DNA from: Bacillota bacterium
Lineage (GTDB): Bacteria; Bacillota; Proteinivoracia; UBA4975; VEMY01
Assembly (NCBI GenBank): GCA_009711825.1
Contig: VEMY01000001.1
Span: 81,899-145,898, forward strand
Direction of reading: 5' to 3'
DNA length: 64,000 bases
Below the pieces are notes generated by a model. That model saw only the letters and a program-made list of their open reading frames with translations, had not been told where the DNA came from and made no database searches. A program made the translations under genes and the position numbers. This document shows positions 1 through 8,500 of the stretch, in pieces. Every line of letters starts with the position of its first letter. The stretch's first letter is position 1.

Positions 1-843
1 ACGGTGCAGGTGAGTGGCACAGTGGTGATTGGAGAAGGGGAAATCGATGAAGCGCCGATGTTGTATATTGGAGAAAAGGTGGGTGGCGGCGGACCAGAAG
101 TAGATGTTGCCGTTGATCCGGTTGAAGGCACCAATCTAGTGGCCAAGGGTCTGCCAAACGCAATTGCTGTTATCGCCGTTGCGCCCAAGGGCTGTTTGTT
201 GCATGCCCCTGACATGTATATGGAAAAAATTGCTGTTGGCCCTGCTGCGGCAGGGAAAATTCATATCGACAACAGCCCCAAGGAGAACCTTGAGATTGTC
301 GCTCGGGCACTAAATCGGAGTATTCGTGACTTGGTGGTGGTTATTCTTGATCGACCGCGGCATCAGCGGATAATTGACGCAGTACGGAATGCCGGGGCAC
401 GGGTAAAGTTAATCTCTGATGGCGATGTGAATGCTGCAATCTCCGCGGCTGTGTCTGGATCTGGTGTCGACATGCTACTGGGAATTGGCGGCGCACCTGA
501 AGGAGTGCTGGCTGCAGTGGCCCTGAAAGCGCTGGGCGGCGAAATTCAAGGCCGGCTTTGCCCCGAAGATGATGAGCAGGTTGCCCGCATCAAAAGTATG
601 GGGATTAAGGATTGCCGGCAGATTCTGACCATGGATGATTTGGTCTGCGGCGAGGATTGTTTTTTTGCGGCAACCGGGATCACCGACGGCGATTTGGTGC
701 GAGGAGTCCGATTTTTCGGTGATACGGCAACCACCCACTCACTGGTTATGCGCTCCCAGACCGGCACAATCCGCTATGTCGAAGCGACCCACAATCTTAC
801 AAAGAAGACTTACCTTTCAAAACTAGACTTTCGGGGCAGCTGA
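1..843 (+). CDS. glpX: Fructose-1,6-bisphosphatase class II (GlpX), 5' end cut off by window edge
   Basis: GlpX removes the 1-phosphate from fructose-1,6-bisphosphate in gluconeogenesis, in the cytoplasm. The frame is open from base 1 and shows the family signature GEGEIDEAPMLYIGE near its start, then DPVEGTN (metal/phosphate binding) and a GIGGAPEGV loop. About 280 residues are present against roughly 320 in the family, so some 40 N-terminal residues lie upstream of the window; the in-frame GTG at base 4 is not a true start. In B. subtilis-type gene order rho and rpmE would lie between glpX and tdk; here an antiporter and an M23 peptidase do. The stop codon lies inside a hairpin that looks like the terminator. 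Confidence 0.93.
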   Translation, partial: TVQVSGTVVIGEGEIDEAPMLYIGEKVGGGGPEVDVAVDPVEGTNLVAKGLPNAIAVIAVAPKGCLLHAPDMYMEKIAVGPAAAGKIHIDNSPKENLEIVARALNRSIRDLVVVILDRPRHQRIIDAVRNAGARVKLISDGDVNAAISAAVSGSGVDMLLGIGGAPEGVLAAVALKALGGEIQGRLCPEDDEQVARIKSMGIKDCRQILTMDDLVCGEDCFFAATGITDGDLVRGVRFFGDTATTHSLVMRSQTGTIRYVEATHNLTKKTYLSKLDFRGS

Positions 844-864
844 CAGCTGCCCCGATTGATTTTC
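832..864 (+). terminator. Terminator overlapping the glpX stop codon
   Basis: A perfect 10-bp inverted repeat (CGGGGCAGCT at 832-841, AGCTGCCCCG at 845-854) with a 3-base loop spans the stop codon and is followed by a broken T-rich run. The weak T tract lowers the confidence. Confidence 0.55.
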
Positions 865-885
865 AATAAGTTTTGAGGATATACT
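856..885 (+). promoter_or_regulatory. Candidate sigma-A promoter for the cation antiporter
   Basis: TTGATT at 856-861 and TATACT at 880-885 are separated by 18 bases, about 30 bases upstream of the antiporter start. It overlaps the tail of the glpX terminator. Motif match only. Confidence 0.35.
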
Positions 886-918
886 TAGTGGCAGTGGATT
901 GACAAAGGAGAGAGGAAA

Positions 919-1920
919 TTGCTTATATTGTGGTTGCGGTTCGTGTCTTTCGCGGCATTAATTGTGATTGCAGCGACACAACTGTCTCGTAATGCTGATA
1001 TTATAGCGGAGAAGACCGGTTTAGGACGCGCCTGGGTGGGAGCGTTGCTTCTGCCGGTTGCCACTTCATTACCAGAGATTGTTACCAGCACCCAGGCAAC
1101 GGTGTTGGGAAATCCGGATATTGCCTTGGGCAATGTCTTTGGCAGCAATATGTTCAATATATTTATCATTGCAGTTGTCGACTTGTTTCAGGGCCGGGGT
1201 CCGGTACTTTATTATGTCAGCAGCGGCCATATACTTTCTGCCGCTGTCGGAATCATCTTAATCGGGTTGACTTGTCTTGGGATAGTGATTGGGGCAGAGT
1301 TCACCGTTCCTGTGTTGGGAATTGGTTTTGATTCACTGTTGTTGCTGGCTGTCTTTTTGGGCGGGCTGCGCCTGATTGGTCGCTACGAACGGAAACGGGG
1401 CGGCAGTGATGATACCGAGGAGGCCCGGTACAGGGATTGCACACTGCCCCGGGCAGGAATTGTTTTCGCAATTGCCGCCATTATGATTGTAATTGCCGGG
1501 CGTCAGGTGGCAATTGCAGCTGATGAACTAAGTCGGGTAACTGTTTTGGGAGGGACTTTTGTCGGTTCGTTTTTGGTGGCAGTGACCACCTCGCTTCCGG
1601 AATTGGTTACAACCTTAACTGCTGTTCGCTTAGGGGCCTACGATATGGCAATAGGCAATATAATGGGCGCCAACATAATGAACATATTTATCATAGTAGT
1701 CACTGATTTGGTTTATCGAGAGGGAAGTGTGTTGTCCGTCGTGTCCCAGGACAATTTAATCACCGGATTTTTAGCAATAGTGCTGATGGCGATAGCCGTA
1801 ACAGGGCTGATTTATCGCTCTCGCAGAAGTATTTTTTACCTTGGTTTTGATGCGATTGCGATCATCGTACTTTATTTCGCCGGTCTTGGTCTGCTGTTTG
1901 CATCTGGTATCGGAATCTGA
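919..1920 (+). CDS. Ca2+:cation antiporter (CaCA/YrbG-like)
   Basis: A membrane exchanger of the CaCA superfamily, which moves Ca2+ (or a similar cation) against Na+ or H+. The two hallmark alpha repeats are visible: SLPEIVTS followed by GNVFGSNMFN in the N-terminal half, and SLPELVTT followed by GNIMGANIMN in the C-terminal half. They are joined by a charged cytoplasmic loop around residues 150-170. Its 333 residues and about ten hydrophobic segments fit the bacterial YrbG type. The TTG start at 919 is chosen because AAAGGAG lies 8 bases upstream and no ATG occurs earlier. The ion pair cannot be read from the sequence. It is flanked by terminator-like and promoter-like signals, so it is probably monocistronic. 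Confidence 0.85.
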   Translation: MLILWLRFVSFAALIVIAATQLSRNADIIAEKTGLGRAWVGALLLPVATSLPEIVTSTQATVLGNPDIALGNVFGSNMFNIFIIAVVDLFQGRGPVLYYVSSGHILSAAVGIILIGLTCLGIVIGAEFTVPVLGIGFDSLLLLAVFLGGLRLIGRYERKRGGSDDTEEARYRDCTLPRAGIVFAIAAIMIVIAGRQVAIAADELSRVTVLGGTFVGSFLVAVTTSLPELVTTLTAVRLGAYDMAIGNIMGANIMNIFIIVVTDLVYREGSVLSVVSQDNLITGFLAIVLMAIAVTGLIYRSRRSIFYLGFDAIAIIVLYFAGLGLLFASGIGI

Positions 1921-1923
1921 GAT

Positions 1924-1953
1924 TTGCATAAACTGTAAATTCACGGCAATAAT
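1924..1953 (+). promoter_or_regulatory. Candidate promoter for the LysM-M23 gene
   Basis: TTGCAT (1924-1929) and AATAAT (1948-1953) with an 18-base spacer lie about 43 bases before the start codon. Pattern match only; a sporulation sigma factor could be used instead. Confidence 0.3.
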
Positions 1954-1995
1954 AAGGGCTGAGCTTGGGAATATTGCAAAAATGAGGTGAAAAAA

Positions 1996-2979
1996 ATGTT
2001 CAAGCTCAGTGCTAAGGGGGTTGTGGTCTTGACCACCGCCCTGGTTCTGACACTGATGACGGTAACTCCGGTCGCCGCTGCGCCCGTTGAACCGTCTGAA
2101 GTACCTGAGAATAACGATAGTCATATAGCTGCTGTCAGCGTTAGCGAGGCGGAAATTGATTTTGATGAGTACATCAGTTCCCTCGACTGTCTCACTCCGC
2201 AAATGTTGGAGGAATACCGGGAATACCTGTTGACTACCCTGAAAGTTGAAACTGTGTCTTATGTAGTTGAACCTGGTGATACCCTGACCGCAATTGCTGC
2301 TCGGTTTGATGTATCGGTAAATACAATTAGCGCCAGCAACGATATCAAGAATCCTGATCGTATCTATCCGGGACAAGAGTTAGAGTTCCCGGCGGTGGAC
2401 GGGGTGTTATATACTGCCGAAGAAGCTGTGAATTTAAGTGAAGTAGCTGAAAAGTATGATGTTAGCGCCCGTGACATTTTCTATGCCATGGGAGGCCTTG
2501 AAGGCGATGAGGTTGAGGCCGGCACGCGCCTAATCGTTCCCGGGGCAAAAATTCCTGACCCTGTGGTCACACGTAGCACGGCATCCCGCTCAGGGATGGC
2601 AAGTTACTCCGGCCCTTCATTAATGTGGCCGGTTAAGGGCACAATCACATCGGTATTTGGTTCCCGGGGGGGGACCCATTTGGGGCTGGACATTGCCCAA
2701 AGCCCGGGAACACCAATTCGGGCAGCTGCTGCCGGAACTGTAGAATATAGCGGCTGGTCAGGCAGCTATGGACGCTTGGTTTTGGTTCGTCATAATGAAC
2801 ATGTTGTGACGGCTTATGCCCATGCCTCGCAACTTAAGGTGGCAAAAGGTGATTGGGTAGACAGGGGAGATGTGATTGCCACAGTAGGCGCAACTGGGAA
2901 TGCGACGGGCCCGCATCTGCATTTTGAGGTGCGAATTGACGGGGTTAAATATGACCCCCTCCCATTACTGACCCGATAA
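1996..2979 (+). CDS. Secreted LysM and M23 (LytM) family peptidase
   Basis: A peptidoglycan-binding and probably peptidoglycan-cutting exported protein of 327 residues. An N-terminal signal-like hydrophobic stretch (about residues 8-28) is followed by a LysM domain with the VVEPGDTLTAIAARFDVS pattern near residue 95, a weaker second LysM-like unit, and a C-terminal M23 domain. The M23 zinc and catalytic residues are present: HLGLD in the first motif, YAHAS, and HLHFE near the end, so it should be active. ATG at 1996 is preferred over the in-frame GTG at 1987 because the GTG overlaps the GAGGTG ribosome site. M23 genes next to the rho-rpmE-prfA block are common in Clostridia. The exact role (growth or spore wall) is not evident. 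Confidence 0.85.
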   Translation: MFKLSAKGVVVLTTALVLTLMTVTPVAAAPVEPSEVPENNDSHIAAVSVSEAEIDFDEYISSLDCLTPQMLEEYREYLLTTLKVETVSYVVEPGDTLTAIAARFDVSVNTISASNDIKNPDRIYPGQELEFPAVDGVLYTAEEAVNLSEVAEKYDVSARDIFYAMGGLEGDEVEAGTRLIVPGAKIPDPVVTRSTASRSGMASYSGPSLMWPVKGTITSVFGSRGGTHLGLDIAQSPGTPIRAAAAGTVEYSGWSGSYGRLVLVRHNEHVVTAYAHASQLKVAKGDWVDRGDVIATVGATGNATGPHLHFEVRIDGVKYDPLPLLTR

Positions 2980-2998
2980 TAGTTTTTGAGTCCAGCTT

Positions 2999-3029
2999 AG
3001 GGCAACCGCTCTTTTCGGTTGCCCTATTT
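2999..3029 (+). terminator. Terminator after the M23 peptidase gene
   Basis: A perfect 10-bp stem (AGGGCAACCG at 2999-3008, CGGTTGCCCT at 3016-3025) with a 7-base loop is followed by a short T-rich run. Confidence 0.7.
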
Positions 3030-3113
3030 CAATGTTCTGGAGAAACGGCCCGGGCAGGGAAATTCGCTTCTGGCAGAGAATAAGTTATTAACAACGCTGG
3101 GAGGAATGGAGAA

Positions 3114-3701
3114 ATGAATATAATGAAAGACATGGGCTGGATTGAGGTAGTTTCCGGCAGCATGTACAGCGGAAAAAGTGAAGAATTAATCCGCAGAATA
3201 AAACGGGCCCGGATAGCCCGGCTCAAAGTGCAGGTATTCAAACCAATGGTTGACGACCGGTTTAGCAAGGCAAACGTTATGTCTCACAATGGTGATCAGA
3301 CGGAAGCGATACCGGTTGTTGACTCAGGAGTCTTGATGCGTCAGGTGGAAGCTGATACAGATGTGGTTGCGATAGACGAAATTCAATTTTTTGATATGGG
3401 ACTTATCGATGTGTGCAGACGCTTGGCGGATCGGGGGATACGGGTTATTGTCGCCGGTCTCGATATGGATTTTCGCGGTTTGCCCTTTGGGCCGACTCCG
3501 GCGCTTATGGCAATCGCAGAATACGTAGACAAATTGCAGGCGATATGCCTGGTATGCGGCAATCCGGCCAATCGTACTCAGCGCCTGTTAAACGGCAAAC
3601 CGGCTTTGTCCAGCGAGCCCACGATTCTGGTTGGTGCGTCCGAATCATACGAAGCCCGGTGTCGCCGTTGTCATAATGTTCCCAGCGCTGAAGGTGAATA
3701 A
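3114..3701 (+). CDS. tdk: Thymidine kinase (type II)
   Basis: Phosphorylates thymidine to dTMP with ATP in the pyrimidine salvage pathway. The Walker A loop [10 protein letters not shown] lies at about residues 14-23, the catalytic-glutamate motif DEIQFF near residue 90, and the zinc-binding pairs CLVC and CRRC in the C-terminal half. A lasso-type segment lies between the cysteine pairs. Its 195 residues are standard. The ATG at 3114 has GGGAGG 9 bases upstream; the alternative ATG at 3123 is less well spaced. The next gene starts one base after the stop, so tdk leads a tdk-yqhQ-prfA-prmC transcription unit as in many Firmicutes. Confidence 0.95.
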   Translation: MNIMKDMGWIEVVSGSMYSGKSEELIRRIKRARIARLKVQVFKPMVDDRFSKANVMSHNGDQTEAIPVVDSGVLMRQVEADTDVVAIDEIQFFDMGLIDVCRRLADRGIRVIVAGLDMDFRGLPFGPTPALMAIAEYVDKLQAICLVCGNPANRTQRLLNGKPALSSEPTILVGASESYEARCRRCHNVPSAEGE

Positions 3702-3702
3702 G

Positions 3703-4602
3703 ATGACTACAGATAAAATGACAATTGGTGGGCAGGCAGTGCTGGAGGGGGTAATGCTCCGCAGCAAGACTCACCAAAGCCTGGCTGTACGTGTAAGTGA
3801 TGGAAGTATTCATCGGGAGGTTACCCGGCTCCGCCCGCTCTCAAGCCGTTCCCGATTTTTTCGACTGCCTTTGGTCAGGGGGGTGGTGGCACTTATTGAC
3901 TCATTATCGGGGGCAGTGGGTTGTCTTGGCCGTTCCGCACAGTTGCTGGAACCCGAGGCTGAAATCAGCAATCGTGATTTGGCAATAACGGTTATTCTGG
4001 CCTTGACTCTCGGTATCGGTTTGTTTTTCGTTGTGCCAATTCTGTTGGCGGCGCCGGCGGCCAACTGGTTGGGGTTAAATCGTTTAGGAATCAATTTTCT
4101 TGAGGGATTGGTGCGAATCAGCTTATTTCTCGCGTATATAGTTTTGATATCCCGGGCCAGGGACATACAGCGGACATTTGAGTATCATGGCGCGGAGCAC
4201 AAGGTGATACATTGCTGGGAAAAGGGGCAGGATTTGACCGTGGAACACGCCCAGGCATGCTCCCGCCTGCATCCCCGTTGCGGCACAAGCTTTTTGCTCT
4301 TGGTTGTGTTAATCAGCATTCTGGTCTTCGCGGTGTTTTCACCAACAGCTCTGGGTTACAAGGTGCTGTTGCGTTTGCTGCTTTTGCCATTGGTGGCTGG
4401 CCTGGCCTTTGAAGTCATCCGCTTAAGTCAGCGCTCCAATTTTTTCCTGGTCAGGGCGTTGACAGCTCCGGGGCTTATGATGCAGCGGCTCACTACCCGG
4501 GAGCCGGATGCGACTCAGGTCGAAGTAGCGCTGGCAGCACTGGAGACTGTTATTGACCCTGAGAGTGTTGGGCGGTATAATAAGCCCGACACAATCGAGT
4601 AA
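3703..4602 (+). CDS. DUF1385 membrane protein (YqhQ-like)
   Basis: A conserved membrane protein of unknown biochemical function, recognised by the DUF1385 N-terminal motif GGQAVLEGVMLRS at about residues 8-20 and by YHGAEHKVIHCWEKG near the middle, followed by HPRCGTSFLL. Four or so hydrophobic segments lie between residues 95 and 250. The reading frame extends upstream into tdk, but ATG at 3703 is chosen because it has AAGGTG at good spacing and starts the conserved region directly; this gives 299 residues. The family usually sits just before prfA in Clostridia, as here, which suggests co-expression but not a function. Confidence 0.88.
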   Translation: MTTDKMTIGGQAVLEGVMLRSKTHQSLAVRVSDGSIHREVTRLRPLSSRSRFFRLPLVRGVVALIDSLSGAVGCLGRSAQLLEPEAEISNRDLAITVILALTLGIGLFFVVPILLAAPAANWLGLNRLGINFLEGLVRISLFLAYIVLISRARDIQRTFEYHGAEHKVIHCWEKGQDLTVEHAQACSRLHPRCGTSFLLLVVLISILVFAVFSPTALGYKVLLRLLLLPLVAGLAFEVIRLSQRSNFFLVRALTAPGLMMQRLTTREPDATQVEVALAALETVIDPESVGRYNKPDTIE

Positions 4603-4620
4603 TTATAAGAGGTGTAGCAT

Positions 4621-5691
4621 ATGCTGGACAAATTAGAGAGTCTCGAACAGCGCTACCTGCGTTTGGAAAAGGAATTATCCGATCCTGAACTCATCAACAA
4701 CAATCAGCAGGAATGGCAGAAACTTTCCAAAGAGCATGCTTCGCTGGCCGAAACGGTAGCGGTTTATCGTCAATATAAGGAACAAAAGGAAGCCCTCAAG
4801 GAAGCTCGGGAAATTTTATCCGGCTCTCCCGATCCGGACTTCGCCGAACTGGCCCAGGAAGAAGCGCAGGCCGCCGAAAAAGAACTTGCCCATCTGGAGC
4901 AGAGGCTGAAGGTGTTATTGATTCCCAAAGATCCCAATGACGATAAGAACGTCATTATGGAGATCAGGGGCGGCGCCGGCGGCAGCGAAGCTGCATTATT
5001 TGCGGCCGATATTTTCAAAATGTACACCCGGTACGCCGAGATCAACGGTTGGAAAACGGAAATTCTTGATTCTCACTATACCGATATCGGTGGAGTTAAA
5101 GAAATTGTGTTTGTTATTGAAGGCCAAGGCGCCTTTAGTAAACTCAAGTTTGAAAGTGGTGTTCACAGAGTACAGCGGGTACCCACCACAGAATCAGGAG
5201 GACGAATTCACACCTCTACTGTGACGGTGGCGGTTCTGCCGGAAGCCGAGGAGGTAGAGGTGGAGGTCAATCCAAATGAAATCAGAGTGGATACCTTTTG
5301 CGCCACCGGCCCCGGCGGGCAGAGCGTCAACACCACCCAGTCCGCTGTTCGTATAACCCATATGCCGACCGGAATCGTGGTCTCGTGCCAGGATGAAAAG
5401 TCTCAGTTAAAGAACCGGGATAAAGCAATGCGTGTGCTCAGGGCCCGACTGCTTGACAAATATCAGTCGGAGCAGCATGCGGAACTGGCCCAGGCCCGCA
5501 AATCCCAAGTAGGAACCGGTGACCGCAGCGAGCGCATTCGCACGTATAATTTCCCCCAGAGCCGGGTAACAGATCATCGCATCAACCTGACTGTTCATAA
5601 ACTGAACGAGGTTCTGGCCGGAAATCTTCAGGAGATTATCGACGCTCTGACCACGGCGGACCAGGTGGCACGCCTGGCGGAAACCGAATGA
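4621..5691 (+). CDS. prfA: Peptide chain release factor 1
   Basis: Recognises UAA and UAG stop codons on the ribosome and triggers peptide release. The universal GGQ motif lies in [19 protein letters not shown] (around residues 228-246), where the glutamine is the methylation target of PrmC. The expected acidic N-terminal coiled coil (residues 1-105) and 356-residue length are present. The ribosome site GAGGTG precedes ATG 4621. The stop codon overlaps the start of prmC in ATGA, so the factor and its modifying methyltransferase are translationally coupled. Confidence 0.97.
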   Translation: MLDKLESLEQRYLRLEKELSDPELINNNQQEWQKLSKEHASLAETVAVYRQYKEQKEALKEAREILSGSPDPDFAELAQEEAQAAEKELAHLEQRLKVLLIPKDPNDDKNVIMEIRGGAGGSEAALFAADIFKMYTRYAEINGWKTEILDSHYTDIGGVKEIVFVIEGQGAFSKLKFESGVHRVQRVPTTESGGRIHTSTVTVAVLPEAEEVEVEVNPNEIRVDTFCATGPGGQSVNTTQSAVRITHMPTGIVVSCQDEKSQLKNRDKAMRVLRARLLDKYQSEQHAELAQARKSQVGTGDRSERIRTYNFPQSRVTDHRINLTVHKLNEVLAGNLQEIIDALTTADQVARLAETE

Positions 5692-6566
5692 GGACAATTA
5701 AAAGGGCGCTGGCTGATGCCAGCGCTTTGCTTAAAACAGCTAATATTCCCGCTCCATACCGCGAAGCCCAATTAATCCTGGCCCATGTGCTTAAAACCCC
5801 TGTGCTCAAACTGATGGTTGATGACCAACGGATTCTAACGGATGATGAGAAGGCCAGGTTTAAATTGGCGGTATTTAAGCGTGCCGCCCAAATGCCCCTG
5901 AGCTACATAACCGGAAACCGGGAGTTCATGCATTGGATATTTAAGGTCAACCGGTCGGTTTTAATTCCCAGGCCCGAGTCCGAAATCTTGGTGGAGTTGG
6001 CACACCGGGAACTTGTGCAGAGGTTCCCGGGCCAGAAACTGCTTTTGGCTGATATCGGTACCGGCAGCGGCGCCATTGGGCTTAGTTTGACAGCAATGCT
6101 GCCCGGCAGCAATTTGCACGCTGTAGATATTTCCCGGGATGCGCTGCAAGTTGCGGCAGAAAATGCCCGCAACCTAGAGGTGGCCGAAAGAGTTCTTTTC
6201 TACCGTGGAAATTTGAGCGCCCCGTTAAAACACTTGCGTGGCAAGCTACACTGTCTTGTTGCAAACCTTCCCTATGTTTCGCAAAGGGATTATCGCCGCC
6301 TGCCGGTTGGAGTGAGAGGGTTTGAACCCGGTTCGGCCTTGGCTGCCGGACCAGACGGTCTTAAATTTTACCGGCGCTTGCTGGCGGCTGTGCCAGAACT
6401 ACTCCGGCCCAGGGGAATAGTGTTGGTAGAGATTGGCCATAATCAGGCCCGGAGAGTAAAGCGTGTCTTTGTTCAGGCTGGATTCGCCTGTCCCCGGGTG
6501 GTCAAGGATTTGGCTGGCCACGACCGAATAGTATGGGCCGCTAAAACAAACCCGTCTGTTTTTTAA
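5688..6566 (+). CDS. prmC: Release factor glutamine N5-methyltransferase
   Basis: Methylates the GGQ glutamine of release factors, using S-adenosylmethionine. It has the N-terminal helical substrate-binding domain (residues 1-85), [10 protein letters not shown], then the SAM motif [14 protein letters not shown] near residue 125. The catalytic motif, NPPY in most family members, reads NLPY here (VANLPYVSQ). The first Pro-to-Leu change keeps the Asn and Tyr that contact the glutamine, so activity is likely but worth noting. Its 292 residues are normal. It overlaps prfA by 4 bases and ends just before a strong terminator. Confidence 0.93.
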   Translation: MRTIKRALADASALLKTANIPAPYREAQLILAHVLKTPVLKLMVDDQRILTDDEKARFKLAVFKRAAQMPLSYITGNREFMHWIFKVNRSVLIPRPESEILVELAHRELVQRFPGQKLLLADIGTGSGAIGLSLTAMLPGSNLHAVDISRDALQVAAENARNLEVAERVLFYRGNLSAPLKHLRGKLHCLVANLPYVSQRDYRRLPVGVRGFEPGSALAAGPDGLKFYRRLLAAVPELLRPRGIVLVEIGHNQARRVKRVFVQAGFACPRVVKDLAGHDRIVWAAKTNPSVF

Positions 6567-6583
6567 TCCAGGCGGGTTTTTTT
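6549..6583 (+). terminator. Terminator of the tdk-prfA-prmC unit
   Basis: AACCCGTCTG (6549-6558) pairs with CAGGCGGGTT (6569-6578) with one wobble pair, followed by an unbroken run of T. It overlaps the end of prmC and separates it from sigG. Confidence 0.85.
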
Positions 6584-6653
6584 ATGTTTAAAAACAGTTA
6601 ATACATGGCAATACTACTGGGCAAAGGAAAAATTTTCCCGGGAGGGATTGCAG

Positions 6654-7433
6654 ATGTTAAATAAACGGGTCACTGTCAGCGGTGTAGACACATATGATCT
6701 TAAAGTATTACCGGCCAAGGAAATGGAAGCGCTGTTTACAGAGTTTCAAAAAGGCAGCAAAGAAGCGCGCCAAAAGATTATTCAAGGCAATCTGCGCTTG
6801 GTTTTGAGCGTGCTTAAGCAGTTTCACAATCGCGGCGAGAACATTGATGATCTGTTTCAGGTGGGCTGCGTTGGCCTGGTTAAGGCAGTTGACAATTTTG
6901 ACGCCAATGTGGGAGTACGATTCTCTACCTATGCGGTGCCGATGATTCTTGGCGAGATTCGGCGTTACCTCCGGGACAATAATCCCATTCGTGTCAGTCG
7001 CTCGCTTCGGCGTACCGCTCATAAGGCCCTGCAGGCCAGGGAGCAACTGGCCAAAGCTCTGGGGCGGGAACCGACAATTGATGAAATCGCCGCCACTTTG
7101 GAAATGGAACCAGAAGAAGTGGTACAGGCCCTCGATGCCAATTTTGATCCGCTCTCCTTGCATGATTCTGTCTATAGTGACAGCACCGATCCGGTGTTTT
7201 TGATGGACCAAATATCCGATACCAGCTGCGATGACAATAGCTGGATGCAGAGAATATTGCTTAAAGAGGCCTTGGAACGACTCTCCCCCAGGGAAAAAGA
7301 TATCCTGCATAAGCGGTTTTTTGTCGGCATGACCCAGGTGCAGGTGGCAAAAGCAATCAATATTTCCCAGGCTCAGGTCTCACGTTTGGAAAAAGGCGCC
7401 CTTAAATTTATCAAAGAATATATGGGGATATAA
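6654..7433 (+). CDS. sigG: Forespore sigma factor SigG
   Basis: Directs late forespore transcription during sporulation. The protein matches SigG closely: GVDTYDLKVLPAKEM at the N-terminus, then region 2 with NLRLVLSV, DDLFQVGCVGLVKAVDNFD and STYAVPMILGEIRRYLRDN, followed by NPIRVSRSLR, and a region 4 helix-turn-helix ending ISQAQVSRLEKGA. ATG 6654 is chosen over TTG 6648 because GGAGGG lies 7 bases upstream of the ATG and almost touches the TTG; this gives 259 residues. In B. subtilis sigG follows sigE. Here it sits between prmC and spoIIR, only 2 bases before spoIIR, so the two are almost certainly co-transcribed. Both are SigF-dependent in B. subtilis. Confidence 0.94.
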   Translation: MLNKRVTVSGVDTYDLKVLPAKEMEALFTEFQKGSKEARQKIIQGNLRLVLSVLKQFHNRGENIDDLFQVGCVGLVKAVDNFDANVGVRFSTYAVPMILGEIRRYLRDNNPIRVSRSLRRTAHKALQAREQLAKALGREPTIDEIAATLEMEPEEVVQALDANFDPLSLHDSVYSDSTDPVFLMDQISDTSCDDNSWMQRILLKEALERLSPREKDILHKRFFVGMTQVQVAKAINISQAQVSRLEKGALKFIKEYMGI

Positions 7434-7435
7434 AT

Positions 7436-8017
7436 ATGGACAGAATAGCTGGAATTTTACTGTTGTTGTTGGTTGTAATCTTTAATGTCCTGTCGGTTTC
7501 GGGAGTTATTCGCTTGCATGTTGTCGCCAACAGCGACTCGGTGCAGGATCAAATGATTAAGGAGTTGGTTCGGGACCGGTTGGTTGAAACACTGTCACCA
7601 GCACTGAACAATCTGGACCAACCAGCGGCGGAAGCCCTGTTAGTGCAAAACAAGGAGCAAATCGAAGCTATGGCTCAACAAGTCTTGCAGGACCAGGGAT
7701 TGGAACAGCCGGTAGCGGTGCGCTATAGTGTGCAAAATTACCCGCCGCGCCTCTACGGTAGCACACTGGTGCCCAGCGGCCGTTACCGCTCACTTCAGGT
7801 GGTGCTGGGCGAGGGGGGCGGACAAAATTGGTGGTGTTTGTTGTTTCCATCACTGTGCCTGGTTACGGAGGCCACTGAAGATGAAGTGGATGCGGGCGGC
7901 GTAGGACATACTGTATCCCACCAGGATGTTCAGGTCAGGTTTTGGCTATGGGAGCAAATACAAAAATTGTTTGCAAAGCTCGGGGGGAATTGTAATGAAC
8001 AAAACATCGATTGTTAA
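7436..8017 (+). CDS. spoIIR: Stage II sporulation protein R
   Basis: SpoIIR is made in the forespore and secreted into the intermembrane space, where it triggers SpoIIGA to process pro-SigE in the mother cell. A hydrophobic N-terminal export segment (residues 4-26) leads into the family motif IRLHVVANSDSVQDQ. The C-terminal core contains PSGRYRSLQVVLGEG and NWWCLLFPSLCL. The 193-residue length is typical. It starts 2 bases after the sigG stop, an arrangement that would place the signal and the late forespore sigma factor on one mRNA. Its last 23 bases overlap the next reading frame. Confidence 0.93.
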   Translation: MDRIAGILLLLLVVIFNVLSVSGVIRLHVVANSDSVQDQMIKELVRDRLVETLSPALNNLDQPAAEALLVQNKEQIEAMAQQVLQDQGLEQPVAVRYSVQNYPPRLYGSTLVPSGRYRSLQVVLGEGGGQNWWCLLFPSLCLVTEATEDEVDAGGVGHTVSHQDVQVRFWLWEQIQKLFAKLGGNCNEQNIDC

Positions 8018-8441
8018 GGATTGGGTTCGGAAGACTGGCGCTGCAAATGTGGTCGGCAGTCAGGATAAGGCATTTGGGATGGGATGGAAACTGCTTAACG
8101 CTTACTTGTACTTTCTGGAAACTGGTTGCTATATTGATGATGATAAAGAATTATACGATTACACCTGTTTTATTCACGAGTTTGCTGACCGTTTTGCCGG
8201 CAGTGATGATGAATTGTATCGGTGGCTGTCCAGGCAGGGGTGTACGATAATGGAAAAAGACGTTTATGCCGAAAAAGACAGTGGGCAGCCAAACAGTCAT
8301 TGTCCTCTTTGTGGCAAACGCTTAAACAGGGTCACAGTGGCCCGGAACAAAGATGGCAGCATCAAAAAAAGTGTGGCTGGTCGTGCCTGGTGCGCAAACT
8401 GTGCTTCAGTGGCAAGTAAAAAAAAATGGAAAACCTCTTAA
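7995..8441 (+). CDS. Hypothetical protein with C-terminal zinc-ribbon-like Cys pairs
   Basis: I do not recognise this family. The protein has 148 residues. The N-terminal two thirds are soluble and helical with many acidic residues. The C-terminal part has CPLCGKR and CANCAS, two CxxC pairs about 33 residues apart that suggest a zinc ribbon, ending in a Lys-rich tail. ATG 7995 is chosen because a G-rich ribosome site (GGGGGG) ends 7 bases upstream. The frame is open further 5', but that part only shadows spoIIR. It overlaps the end of spoIIR by 23 bases, so it is translationally coupled to it and possibly expressed in the forespore. A Lys-rich zinc-ribbon protein could bind nucleic acid; this is inference only. 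Confidence 0.7.
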   Translation: MNKTSIVKDWVRKTGAANVVGSQDKAFGMGWKLLNAYLYFLETGCYIDDDKELYDYTCFIHEFADRFAGSDDELYRWLSRQGCTIMEKDVYAEKDSGQPNSHCPLCGKRLNRVTVARNKDGSIKKSVAGRAWCANCASVASKKKWKTS

Positions 8442-8470
8442 AAATACAGACCCGCGGGGTCTGTATTTAA
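8442..8470 (+). terminator. Terminator of the sigG-spoIIR unit
   Basis: A perfect 12-bp stem (AAATACAGACCC at 8442-8453, GGGTCTGTATTT at 8457-8468) with loop GCG directly follows the stop codon and directly precedes the next promoter. Confidence 0.75.
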
Positions 8471-8500
8471 TTGACAGAGGGATAAAAAAAATGCTATAAT
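8471..8500 (+). promoter_or_regulatory. Sigma-A promoter of the iscR-iscS-iscU operon
   Basis: A consensus TTGACA (8471-8476) and consensus TATAAT (8495-8500) with an 18-base spacer. It lies 45 bases upstream of the iscR start, with the preceding terminator ending immediately before it. Confidence 0.85.

Noticed and set aside
1771-2376. Open frame of 201 codons on the minus strand across the antiporter/M23 boundary
   Set aside because: It crosses two well-supported plus-strand genes and their gap, and its translation looks random.
6601-6640. Possible SigF-type promoter before sigG (GGAAAAATT as -10)
   Set aside because: The -10 fits loosely, but no GYATA-like -35 occurs at correct spacing, so I do not list it as a feature.
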